From NCBI RefSeq assembly GCF_003226555.1, contig NZ_QKQS01000013.1:161890-225889 (forward strand): a stretch of DNA of 64,000 bases. The letters are read 5' to 3'. Below, in pieces: positions 43,499-51,797 of the stretch. This DNA is from Rhodopseudomonas palustris (lineage in GTDB: Bacteria > Pseudomonadota > Alphaproteobacteria > Rhizobiales > Xanthobacteraceae). Below the pieces are notes generated by a model. That model saw nothing but the letters and a program-made list of their open reading frames with translations. It was not told the DNA's origin and made no database searches. Position 1 is the first letter of the stretch, and the number at the start of each line of letters is the position of its first letter. Both the position numbers and the translations under genes were made by a program.

Positions 43499-46400
43499 TC
43501 ACAGCGTCTCGACGTGCTCGACGCCGCCGACCGCTTTGATCGCACCGGCGATCTGCGGCGAGACCTGGAAGCGACCCGGGATCTCGAACTCGACCTCGGT
43601 CTGCGGATCGAGCCGCAGCACCAGCGCAACGTTGCCGCCGGCCGTTCTCGATTCCGACGGCTGCAGGCGCTTGGTCAGCGACTCCAGCGGCTTGGTATCG
43701 CGCAGGAAGATCCGCAGCCCCTTCTGGGTCTTGGCCGCGGCAGCGTCGAGCAGTTCGGCGTGCAGCACCCGGGCGCGGACATCTTCGCCCTGCAGCTCGG
43801 CACCGAGCTGCAGCAGCACTGCAGCCCCTGGCTCCAGCACCTCGCGATATTGCGCCAGACCTTCGGAGAACAGCACGGCTTCAAAATGCCCGGTCGGGTC
43901 GGACAGGCCCATGATGCCCATCTTGTTGCCGGTCTTGGTGCGCCGTTCCATCCGCGACACCACCGTGGCGGCGACCTTGCCGGCAGTGGCGCCGGACTTC
44001 ACCGCCTTGCAGAACTCGGCCCAGGACTGCACCCGCAGCCGCTTCAGCGCGGTGACGTAGTCGTCGAGCGGATGGCCGGACAGGAAGAAGCCGATCGCAT
44101 CGTATTCGCGGCGCAGCCGTTCCGCCGGCAGCCAGGCGTCGATCTGCGGCAGAATGATCGAGGGGGCGTCCGACAGCCCGCCGAACATGTCGTTCTGGCC
44201 GCTGGTCGCCGCTTCATGATTGCGCTGGCAGGCGGCGACGATGGCATCCGCAGCAGCGGACACCACCGCGCGGTTGGAGTTGAGGCAGTCGAACGCGCCG
44301 GCCGCGGCGAGACATTCCACGACGCGCCGATTGATGGCGCGCGGATTGACCCGCGCGGCGAAGTCGGCGAGCGAGGCGAACGGCTTGTCGCCCCTCGCCT
44401 CGACGATCTGCTGCACCGCCTGCAGGCCGACGCCCTTGAGACCGCCGAGCGCGTAGTAGATCGTGTTCGGACCGACCTCGAAGGTGGCGCCGGAATGATT
44501 GACCGACGGCGGCTCGACCTTGATGCCGAGCCGCTGCGCCTCGGCGCGGAATTCGCTGAGCTTGTCGGTGTTGTGGATTTCCAGCGTCATCGACGCGGCC
44601 AGGAATTCGACCGGATAATGCGCCTTCATGAAGGCGGTCTGGTACGATACCAGCGCATAGGCTGCCGCGTGGCTCTTGTTGAAGCCGTAGTCGGCGAACT
44701 TGGCGAGCAGGTCGAAGATGGTGTCGGCGGCGTCCTTGGCGACGCCGTTTTTCACCGCGCCTTCGACGAAGATCGCGCGCTGCTTGTCCATCTCGGCGCG
44801 GATCTTCTTACCCATCGCGCGGCGCAGCAGGTCGGCGTCGCCGAGCGAGTAGCCGGCCATCACCTGGGCGATCTGCATCACCTGTTCCTGGTAGATGATG
44901 ACGCCGAACGTCTCCTTGAGGATCGGCTCCAGCATCGGATGCAGATATTCCGGCTCCTCGTCGCCGTGCTTGCGGGCGCAATAGGTCGGGATGTTCGCCA
45001 TCGGGCCCGGGCGATACAGCGCCACCAGCGCGATGATGTCCTCGAACCGGTCGGGGCGCATGTCGATCAGCGCCCGCCGCATGCCGGCGCTTTCAACCTG
45101 GAACACGCCGACCACATCGCCGCGGGCCAGCATCTGATAGCTCGGCGCGTCGTCGATCGGCAGCGTGTGCAGATCGACGTGGATGTCGCGCTGCTTCAGC
45201 AGCTTCACCGCGACGTCGAGCGTCGTCAGCGTCTTCAGGCCGAGGAAGTCGAACTTCACCAGCCCCGCCGGCTCGACCCATTTCATGTTGAACTGGGTCA
45301 CCGGCATGTCGGATTTCGGATCGCGATACAGCGGCACCAGATCGCTGAGCGGGCGATCGCCGATCACGATGCCGGCGGCGTGGGTCGAGGCGTGCCGGGT
45401 CAGGCCTTCGAGCTTCTGGGCGATGTCGAACGCGCGCGCTACGATCGGGTCTTCGTCGCGCGCCGCCTGCAGCTTCGGCTCGCCCTCGATCGCCTGTTTC
45501 AGGGTGATCGGCGCGGCCGGATTCTGCGGCACCAGCTTGGTCAGCTTGTCGACCTGGCCGTAGGGCATCTGCAGCACCCGGCCGACGTCGCGCAGCACGC
45601 CGCGCGCCTGCAGCGTACCGAAAGTGATGATCTGCGCCACCTGATCGCGGCCGTAGCGCTGCTGCACGTATTCGATCACCTCGCCGCGGCGATCCTGGCA
45701 GAAGTCGATATCGAAGTCCGGCATCGAGACGCGTTCCGGATTGAGGAAGCGCTCGAACAGCAGGCCGAACCGGATCGGATCGAGGTCGGTAATGGTCAGC
45801 GAATACGCCACCAGCGAGCCGGCGCCCGAACCACGGCCCGGACCGACCGGGATGCCGTGCGCCTTGGCCCATTTGATGAAGTCCGACACGATCAGGAAGT
45901 AGCCCGCGTATTTCATGCGGGTGATGACGTCGAGTTCGAAGGCGAGCCGCTTGTTGTAATCCTCCTCGGTCGTGCCCTGCGACAGGCCGTGGACGCTGAG
46001 CCGTTTGGCGAGGCCCTGCTCGGCCTGGTGGCGCAGCTCGGCGGCTTCGGCGGCGGCCGCTTCCACGGCGTCGCTGACGCCAGCGCCGACGGTGAATAGC
46101 GGCAGGATCGGTTTGCGGGTCAGCGGCCGGTAGGCGCAGCGCTGCGCGATCTCCACCGTCGAGGCCAGCGCTTCGGGCAGATCGGCGAACAGCACCGCCA
46201 TCTCGGCGCGGGTCTTGAAGCGGTGATCGGGGGTGAGCTGGACCCGCTCGGTCTCGGCGATCAGCTTGCCGGACGCGATGCACAACAGCGCGTCGTGGGC
46301 CTCGTAATCGTCGGTCGAGGCGAAATGCGGCTCGTTGGTCGCGACCAGCGGCAGCCCCTTGTCGTAGGCAAGATCGATCAGCCCGCCCTCGGCGCGGCGC

Positions 46401-46954
46401 TCGGCATCGGTGCCATGGCGCTGCAGCTCGACATAGAGCCGATCACCGAACGCCTGCAGCAGCCGCTCGCAGCGCTGCGCGGCGAGCGCCGGATCGTGCT
46501 GCATCGCCAGCGATATCGGACCATCGGCCCCACCGGTCAGCGCGATCACGCCGTCGGTCTCGCCGTCGAGCCAGTCCAATTTGATGTGCGGCGCCTGATT
46601 GACCGGGGTCTCCAGGAACGCCCGCGAATTCAGCCGCATCAGGCTGCGATAGCCCTGCTCGCGCGCGGCCAGGAGCACGATCCGCGCCGGCTCGCCGAGC
46701 GCGCCGTGCCGGGCATTCGGATCCTGGTCGCCGAAATCGACCCCGAGCTCGAGCCCGACGATCGGTTGGATGCCGTAGCCCGACAGCTTGTCGGAGAATT
46801 CGAGCGCACCGAACATGTTGTCGGTGTCGGTCAGCGCCAGCGCCGGCTGGTGGTCGGCTTTCGCCAGCTCGGCCAGCTTGGCGATCTTCATCGAGCCTTT
46901 CAGCAGCGAATAGGCCGAGTGGACGTGCAGATGGACGAATCCGGCGTTGCTCAT
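43499..46954 (-). CDS. dnaE: DNA polymerase III alpha subunit
   Basis: The replicative polymerase, 1151 residues, of the DnaE1 type. The N-terminal PHP domain begins FVHLHVHSAYSLLKGSMKI (about 1-280). The palm holds the catalytic aspartates in MPDFDIDFCQDRRGEVI near 405-420, with GPGRGSGAGSLVAYSL near 378 just before. Fingers follow (YQEQVMQIAQVMAGYSLGDA near 690), then the helix-hairpin-helix and OB-fold (about 830-1100). It is not the SOS-linked DnaE2, which is shorter and normally beside imuB. The start ATG at 46954 is standard. The SOS-controlled small membrane gene ends 180 bp upstream on the same strand. Confidence 0.97.
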   Translation of the reverse strand: MSNAGFVHLHVHSAYSLLKGSMKIAKLAELAKADHQPALALTDTDNMFGALEFSDKLSGYGIQPIVGLELGVDFGDQDPNARHGALGEPARIVLLAAREQGYRSLMRLNSRAFLETPVNQAPHIKLDWLDGETDGVIALTGGADGPISLAMQHDPALAAQRCERLLQAFGDRLYVELQRHGTDAERRAEGGLIDLAYDKGLPLVATNEPHFASTDDYEAHDALLCIASGKLIAETERVQLTPDHRFKTRAEMAVLFADLPEALASTVEIAQRCAYRPLTRKPILPLFTVGAGVSDAVEAAAAEAAELRHQAEQGLAKRLSVHGLSQGTTEEDYNKRLAFELDVITRMKYAGYFLIVSDFIKWAKAHGIPVGPGRGSGAGSLVAYSLTITDLDPIRFGLLFERFLNPERVSMPDFDIDFCQDRRGEVIEYVQQRYGRDQVAQIITFGTLQARGVLRDVGRVLQMPYGQVDKLTKLVPQNPAAPITLKQAIEGEPKLQAARDEDPIVARAFDIAQKLEGLTRHASTHAAGIVIGDRPLSDLVPLYRDPKSDMPVTQFNMKWVEPAGLVKFDFLGLKTLTTLDVAVKLLKQRDIHVDLHTLPIDDAPSYQMLARGDVVGVFQVESAGMRRALIDMRPDRFEDIIALVALYRPGPMANIPTYCARKHGDEEPEYLHPMLEPILKETFGVIIYQEQVMQIAQVMAGYSLGDADLLRRAMGKKIRAEMDKQRAIFVEGAVKNGVAKDAADTIFDLLAKFADYGFNKSHAAAYALVSYQTAFMKAHYPVEFLAASMTLEIHNTDKLSEFRAEAQRLGIKVEPPSVNHSGATFEVGPNTIYYALGGLKGVGLQAVQQIVEARGDKPFASLADFAARVNPRAINRRVVECLAAAGAFDCLNSNRAVVSAAADAIVAACQRNHEAATSGQNDMFGGLSDAPSIILPQIDAWLPAERLRREYDAIGFFLSGHPLDDYVTALKRLRVQSWAEFCKAVKSGATAGKVAATVVSRMERRTKTGNKMGIMGLSDPTGHFEAVLFSEGLAQYREVLEPGAAVLLQLGAELQGEDVRARVLHAELLDAAAAKTQKGLRIFLRDTKPLESLTKRLQPSESRTAGGNVALVLRLDPQTEVEFEIPGRFQVSPQIAGAIKAVGGVEHVETL

Positions 46955-47134
46955 CGGCGCGGCGGCTCTTCAGATCGAATGGCGGGTCGGGCGAGAGGTG
47001 GACGGAGCCGGCGCCAATCGGCCGCCGACTCGGGTAAGCCAATGGTGGGCTCCCTCACCCGTCACCGCAAGCAGCGACGGCGCGCTTTTCCCCGCTATGC
47101 CGAAGCGATCGCAGCGCCCGCTCCCTCGCCGGGA

Positions 47135-47233
47135 TCAGGCCTGTGCCAGCACCTGGGCCCAGACCGCCACCATGCCGATGAACAGTGCAATCGACGTCAG
47201 CGCCGCAGCTTCCTGGATGAAGATCTTCAGCAT
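47135..47233 (-). CDS. 32-residue SOS-controlled membrane peptide, SidA-like candidate
   Basis: A short gene from the ATG at 47233, with GGGAGCGGGACG just upstream as ribosome site. The peptide is 32 residues: a short basic/amphipathic start (MLKIFIQEAAAL), one membrane span (about 11-30, SIALFIGMVAVWAQVLA) and no charged residue after Glu8. Two LexA boxes overlap its promoter (47255-47287). Size, topology and regulation resemble Caulobacter SidA, a 29-residue SOS-induced inner-membrane inhibitor of cell division acting on FtsW/FtsN. Homology is not proven from the sequence alone. TisB-type toxic peptides are the alternative. The gene precedes dnaE. Confidence 0.75.
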   Translation of the reverse strand: MLKIFIQEAAALTSIALFIGMVAVWAQVLAQA

Positions 47234-47254
47234 CGTCCCGCTCCCTGACTTCGT

Positions 47255-47296
47255 GAACATAACAAGAACAATGTTCTCATTTCGTTCTAGAGTCAA
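47255..47296 (-). promoter_or_regulatory. Double LexA operator over the promoter of the 32-residue peptide
   Basis: Two exact LexA boxes lie side by side: GAACATAACAAGAAC (47255-47269) and GTTCTCATTTCGTTC (47273-47287). The four half-sites form a dyad centred between them. On the minus strand, -35 TTGACT (47291-47296) is followed after 17-18 bp by a weak -10 (CATTGT or ATTGTT, around 47267-47273), so one box fills the spacer and the other covers the start-site region. The nearer box ends 21 bp before the ATG. Confidence 0.85.
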
Positions 47297-47451
47297 GAAA
47301 GCCCGGACCACAGCAACCTTGGTCGTTAACGAGACGTTACTATCCCCGGAATTCACCGCGCGGCGTGGATTGACGCTGATCGGGGAATGGCGCACGGACC
47401 GACACAACCTTGCGCCCGGCCATGGGCCGGCGCGCCGCAGCGGAGACGACG

Positions 47452-47697
47452 ATGCGATTTGGAGCGATGGTGCTGACGGCGGCCGGGCTGTTGCTGCCGG
47501 CGGCGGCCGCGGCGCAGCCTTACGACAATTATCCGGTCTGCCTGCGGGTCTACGGCCCGGTGCGCTACGACGAGTGCCGCTACGTCTCGATCGAGCAGTG
47601 CCGGCCGTCGGCCTCGGGCATCGCCGGGCAATGCGTCGTCAATCCGTGGTATCAGCCGCCAGCGGGGCCGAATGCCCGCCGCGCCCAACGCCGCTGA
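47452..47697 (+). CDS. DUF3551 family secreted protein (first of a pair)
   Basis: An 81-residue protein with a cleavable signal peptide (about 1-21, ending AAAAAQP). The mature part has four Cys residues in the DUF3551 pattern: YPVCLRVYGPVRYDECRYV, then IEQCRPSASGIAGQCVVNPWY. The start ATG at 47452 gives MRFGAMVLTAAG; in-frame codons before it are not signal-like. The family is abundant and unexplained in Bradyrhizobium relatives. It is divergent from the SOS peptide gene and followed by a paralogue 113 bp later. Confidence 0.85.
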   Translation: MRFGAMVLTAAGLLLPAAAAAQPYDNYPVCLRVYGPVRYDECRYVSIEQCRPSASGIAGQCVVNPWYQPPAGPNARRAQRR

Positions 47698-47810
47698 GCG
47701 AACGTTAGATGCGCCGCGCCCGCCGGCGTCATAGACTTCTGCAATAATGGCGGGTGAAATTCGAGTCGCCGCCGAGGCTGCTCCGCAGTTCAACAAGGAT
47801 ACCAACGACG

Positions 47811-48071
47811 ATGCGCAAGCTGTTCCTGATCGCGATGCTCGCCGGCCTCGGCCTGACCACCACCGCGGAAGCGCGGGACTACCGCGTCTGCCTGCGGGTG
47901 TATCAGAGCTACCATGACTGGTACGACGAGTGCAGCTACGACACCATGGCGCAGTGCCGGATGTCGGCCTCCGGCCGCCATGCCGATTGCATGATCAACC
48001 CATGGTACACCGCGCCGCAGCCGGCAAAGAAGAAGCTGCGCAAGCATCGCCGCCAGCATCGGCAGCACTGA
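47811..48071 (+). CDS. DUF3551 family secreted protein (second of a pair)
   Basis: An 86-residue paralogue of the preceding gene. A signal peptide (about 1-21, ending TTAEA) is followed by the same four-Cys framework: YRVCLRVYQSYHDWYDECSYD, in two blocks, then AQCRMSASGRHADCMINPWY. The C-terminus differs: it is strongly basic (KKKLRKHRRQHRQH). Start ATG at 47811. A tandem duplication with divergence of the tail is likely. Function unknown; the paired cysteines suggest two disulfides in the periplasm. Confidence 0.85.
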   Translation: MRKLFLIAMLAGLGLTTTAEARDYRVCLRVYQSYHDWYDECSYDTMAQCRMSASGRHADCMINPWYTAPQPAKKKLRKHRRQHRQH

Positions 48072-48096
48072 GGCTCTGCAGGCCCCCTCAGGCCAG

Positions 48097-48212
48097 TCAT
48101 TCCGGGGCGCGCGAAGCGCGAACCCGGAATCTCGAGATGTTCTGCGTTGAGGCCCCTCACCCTGCACTGCGGGATTCCGGGTTCGCTCGCTGACGCGAGC
48201 GCCCCGGAATGA
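48097..48212. repeat. Palindromic intergenic repeat, type C
   Basis: A perfect 14-bp outer pair (TCATTCCGGGGCGC at 48097-48110 and its complement at 48199-48212) encloses inner near-complementary arms around GAACCCGGAAT and ATTCCGGGTTC. It lies between the second DUF3551 gene and the convergent lolD gene and could act as a two-way transcription end. It is another dispersed repeat type of this bacterial group. Confidence 0.85.
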
Positions 48213-48236
48213 CGAGATGAGAAGGGCTGGCCCGCC

Positions 48237-48935
48237 CTATTCCAGCTCGACCACCACGCCGTTCTGCAGCGAGACGCGGCGGTCCATCCGGCCGGCCAGC
48301 TCCATATTATGGGTGGCGATCAGCATCGCCACCTGGGTCGCCTTGACCAGCTGCATCAGCGCATTGAACACGTGATCGGCGGTGTGCGGATCGAGGTTCC
48401 CGGTCGGCTCGTCGGCGAACAGTACGCGCGGCGCATTGGCGACCGCGCGGGCGATGGCAACGCGCTGCTGCTCGCCGCCCGACAGCTCCGCCGGCCGGTG
48501 GGTGATGCGGTCGCCGAGCCCGAGATAGGCCAGGATTTCCTTGGAGCGACTGATCGTTTCCTTGCGCTTCAGGCCGCGGATCATCTGCGGCATCATCACG
48601 TTTTCCAGCGCGGTGAATTCCGGCAGCAGCCGGTGCGACTGATAGACGAAGCCGATATCGGTGCGGCGGATCTGGGTGCGCTCGGCATCGGTCAGCGCCG
48701 AGGTCGCCGCGCCTCCGACATAGACCTCGCCGTCGTCGGGATGTTCGAGCAGCCCGGCGATGTGCAGCAGCGTCGACTTGCCGGAGCCCGACGGCGCCAC
48801 CAGCGCCACCGACTGCCCCGCCCACAGCGCCAGCTTGGCGCCGTCGAGAATCGTCAGCGTCGCCTCGCCTTGCGAATAGTGCCGCTTGATGTCGTGCAGA
48901 TACACGACGGGGATGTCTTCGGCGCCTTGCTCCAT
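48237..48935 (-). CDS. lolD: Lipoprotein-releasing ABC transporter ATPase LolD
   Basis: ATPase that powers lipoprotein release from the inner membrane to LolA. It has 232 residues from the ATG at 48935 ([15 protein letters not shown]); the open frame before it overlaps lolC and is not family-like. Walker [10 protein letters not shown] near 47-55, signature [15 protein letters not shown] near 149-163 and Walker [13 protein letters not shown] near 168-179 are intact. It starts 11 bp after lolC. The partner is the LolC-type permease upstream. Confidence 0.97.
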   Translation of the reverse strand: MEQGAEDIPVVYLHDIKRHYSQGEATLTILDGAKLALWAGQSVALVAPSGSGKSTLLHIAGLLEHPDDGEVYVGGAATSALTDAERTQIRRTDIGFVYQSHRLLPEFTALENVMMPQMIRGLKRKETISRSKEILAYLGLGDRITHRPAELSGGEQQRVAIARAVANAPRVLFADEPTGNLDPHTADHVFNALMQLVKATQVAMLIATHNMELAGRMDRRVSLQNGVVVELE

Positions 48936-48946
48936 CGTCTTTCGCC

Positions 48947-50227
48947 TTACTCGTAGCGCAGCGCGTCGACCGGATCGAGGCGCGCGGCGCGCCACGACGG
49001 GTACAGCGTGGCGAGGAACGACAGCGTCAGCGCCATGATCACCACCGCGCTGGTCTCGGCGAAGTCGATCTCGGCCGGCAGCTTCGACAGGAAATACAGC
49101 TCCGGCGAGAACAATTCGGTGTTGGTGACCCAGGACAGAAACTGCCGGATCGACTCGATGTTCAGGCACACCAGCACGCCGACCAGGAAACCGGTCAGCG
49201 TGCCGACCACGCCGATCGCAGCTCCAGTGATCAGGAACACCCGCATGATCGAGCCCTGGGTCGCGCCCATGGTGCGCAGGATCGCGATGTCGCTGCCCTT
49301 GTCCTTCACCAGCATGATCAGGCCGGAGATGATGTTGAGCGCCGCGACCAGCACGATCAGCGTCAGGATCAGGAACATGACGTTGCGCTCGACCTGCAGC
49401 GCGTTGAAGAAGGTGGCGTTGCGCTGCCGCCAGTCGACCAGGAACACCGGCCGCCCCGCCGCTTCGGTGACGGCCTTGCGGAAGGCGTCGATCTTATCCG
49501 GATTGTCGGTGTAGACCTCGATCGCTGTGACGTCGTTGGCGCGGTTGAAATACGCCTGCGCTTCCTTCAGCGGCATGAACACGAAGGTCGAATCGTATTC
49601 CGACATGCCGATCTCGAACACCGCCGCCACCTTGTATGGCTTGATCCGCGGCGTGGTGCCCATCGGCGTCACCGCACCGCGCGGCGCTACCAGGGTGATG
49701 CTGTCGCCGGCATGCAGCGACAATTGATCCGCGAGCCGGCGGCCGATCGCGACGCCCTGGCCTTCGTCGAAGCCTTCCAGCGTGCCCTGCTTGATGTGAT
49801 TGGCGATCGACGACAGCCGGTTGAGATCGTCGGAACGAATACCGCGCACGAACACGCCCGAGGCGTTGAACGGCGACGACGCCAGCGCCTGGCCATCGAC
49901 CACCGGCGCGGCCAGCTTGATGCCTTTCACGCCGTTGAGCCGGTCGGCGACCTCTTTCCAGTCGGTCAGCGGGCTTTCCAGCGGCTGCACCAACAGATGA
50001 CCGTTGAGGCCGAGAATCTTGTCGAGCAGCTCTTTGCGGAAGCCATTCATCACCGCCATGACGATGATCAGCGTCGCCACCCCGAGCATGATGCCGAGGA
50101 ACGAGAAGCCGGCGATGACCGAGATGAACCCTTCGCGCCGGCGCGCACGCAGATAGCGCCCGGAGAGCAGCCACTCGAATGGGGCGAAAGGAGGGGTCCG
50201 AACAGGCTCGTTCATGGCGTGATCCAT
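48947..50227 (-). CDS. lolC: Lipoprotein-releasing system permease, LolC/LolE type
   Basis: Inner-membrane permease of the Lol exporter, 426 residues (or 422 from an ATG four codons later). It has one N-terminal membrane span (about 28-50, [30 protein letters not shown] in parts), a large periplasmic MacB_PCD domain (about 55-270), and three C-terminal spans of the FtsX fold (about 280-415). Only one permease gene is present, so the complex is probably built from two identical copies with LolD. Order proS-lolC-lolD is conserved in alphaproteobacteria. Confidence 0.95.
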   Translation of the reverse strand: MDHAMNEPVRTPPFAPFEWLLSGRYLRARRREGFISVIAGFSFLGIMLGVATLIIVMAVMNGFRKELLDKILGLNGHLLVQPLESPLTDWKEVADRLNGVKGIKLAAPVVDGQALASSPFNASGVFVRGIRSDDLNRLSSIANHIKQGTLEGFDEGQGVAIGRRLADQLSLHAGDSITLVAPRGAVTPMGTTPRIKPYKVAAVFEIGMSEYDSTFVFMPLKEAQAYFNRANDVTAIEVYTDNPDKIDAFRKAVTEAAGRPVFLVDWRQRNATFFNALQVERNVMFLILTLIVLVAALNIISGLIMLVKDKGSDIAILRTMGATQGSIMRVFLITGAAIGVVGTLTGFLVGVLVCLNIESIRQFLSWVTNTELFSPELYFLSKLPAEIDFAETSAVVIMALTLSFLATLYPSWRAARLDPVDALRYE

Positions 50228-50303
50228 AGTCCGAATTTCACACGATTCGGGCTTTATCTGGCCGACGCCGCCCTCGCCGCTAAGGCCCGCGGTGGATAAG
50301 TGC

Positions 50304-51623
50304 CTATTGCGTCAGACGTGCGGCCACATCGGCGAGTGCGAGATTTTCGCGCGATCCGTCGCTACGCCGCTTCAGTTCGACCTTGCCTTCGGCAAGTCCG
50401 CGCGGACCGACGTGGATCTGCCACGGAATGCCGATCAGGTCCGCAGTCGCGAATTTGCCGCCGGCGCGTTGATCAGTGTCGTCGTAGAGCACCTCGACGC
50501 CCTTGGCGGACAGCTCGCGATACAGCTGATCGCAGGCCGCGTCGGTCGCCGCATCGCCCTGCTTCAGATTGAGGATCGTCACCCGGAAAGGCGCCACCGC
50601 CTCCGGCCAGATGATGCCGTTGTCGTCGTGGCAGGCCTCGATGATCGCACCGAGCAGCCGGGACACGCCGACGCCGTAGGAGCCGCCATGGATCGGTGCA
50701 TCGGTGCCGTCGGGGCCGGTGACGTTGGCCTTCATCGACTCCGAATATTTGGTGCCGAAGTAGAAGATCTGGCCGACTTCGATGCCGCGGGTGTTGAGCC
50801 GGTTGGCCTCCGGCACTTCGCTCTCGTAGCGCGCCGGCTCGTGGACGTCCTCGGTCGCCGCGTAGACCGAGGTCCACTGCTTGATGATCGGGGTCAGGTC
50901 GCCGTCGTAATCGACGTTCTCGTCCGGCACCGGCAGGTTCAGCACGTCGCGATCGATGAACACCCCGGACTCGCCGGTCTCGGCCAGCACGATGAACTCA
51001 TGGGACAGGTCGCCGCCGATCGGGCCGGTCTCGGCACGCATCGGGATCGCCTTCAGCCCCATCCGAGCGAAGGTACGCAAATAAGCGACGAACATCTTGT
51101 TGTACGATTTGCGCGCGCCGGCTTCGTCGACGTCGAACGAATACGCGTCCTTCATCAGGAATTCGCGGCCCCGCATCACGCCGAAACGCGGACGCTGCTC
51201 GTCGCGGAATTTCCATTGAATATGATAGAGATTGAGCGGCAAGCTCTTGTAGGACTTGATGTAGGCCCGGAAGATCTCGGTGATCATTTCCTCGTTGGTC
51301 GGGCCGTACAGCAATTCCCGCTTATGCCGATCGGCGATCCGCAGCATCTCCGGACCATAGGCATCGTAACGGCCGCTCTCGCGCCACAGGTCGGCGAGCT
51401 GCAGCGTCGGCATCAACAGCTCGATCGCGCCGGCGCGGTTCTGCTCCTCGCGCACGATCTGCTCGATCTTCTTCAGCACCCGATGGCCGAGCGGCAGCCA
51501 GGCGTAGATGCCGGCGGCCTCCTGCCGCAGCATGCCGGCGCGCAGCATCAGCCGGTGCGAGACGATCTCGGCCTCCTTCGGGTTTTCCTTCAGGATCGGC
51601 AGGAAGAAGCGCGACAAACGCAT
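50304..51623 (-). CDS. proS: Prolyl-tRNA synthetase (short alphaproteobacterial type)
   Basis: Charges tRNA-Pro; class II synthetase of 439 residues. The start is the ATG at 51623 ([19 protein letters not shown]). Motif 1 lies in the [16 protein letters not shown] region near 38-53, motif 2 in the [21 protein letters not shown] region (in parts, near 138-158) and motif 3 in [13 protein letters not shown] near 315. It lacks the 180-residue INS editing domain of the E. coli type; deacylation of mischarged Ala-tRNA-Pro would need a separate editing protein. lolC begins 77 bp downstream. Confidence 0.97.
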   Translation of the reverse strand: MRLSRFFLPILKENPKEAEIVSHRLMLRAGMLRQEAAGIYAWLPLGHRVLKKIEQIVREEQNRAGAIELLMPTLQLADLWRESGRYDAYGPEMLRIADRHKRELLYGPTNEEMITEIFRAYIKSYKSLPLNLYHIQWKFRDEQRPRFGVMRGREFLMKDAYSFDVDEAGARKSYNKMFVAYLRTFARMGLKAIPMRAETGPIGGDLSHEFIVLAETGESGVFIDRDVLNLPVPDENVDYDGDLTPIIKQWTSVYAATEDVHEPARYESEVPEANRLNTRGIEVGQIFYFGTKYSESMKANVTGPDGTDAPIHGGSYGVGVSRLLGAIIEACHDDNGIIWPEAVAPFRVTILNLKQGDAATDAACDQLYRELSAKGVEVLYDDTDQRAGGKFATADLIGIPWQIHVGPRGLAEGKVELKRRSDGSRENLALADVAARLTQ

Positions 51624-51797
51624 GGGATTTGCTCGGAGAATCGGGTGAAAGCTGAATTTGCGCCAGTGAAACCGGATCGGACGCCAAAACACAAGGGCGG
51701 GGCCGCACAGTTCGGCAATTCCGGCCGATTGGCCGCTGCTCGGCGCGGCGCGAACGAGAACCGGTCCTAGCATGGCGGCCGGGTGCTCGGCACCCGA

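Noticed and set aside
43472-46099. An 875-codon plus-strand frame opposite dnaE
   Set aside because: It is a shadow of dnaE in high-GC DNA, with no start signal and no recognisable protein.
43499-46954. dnaE as the SOS-mutagenesis polymerase DnaE2
   Set aside because: Length of 1151 residues, an intact PHP start and the lolD/proS context fit DnaE1. There is no imuA/imuB next to it.
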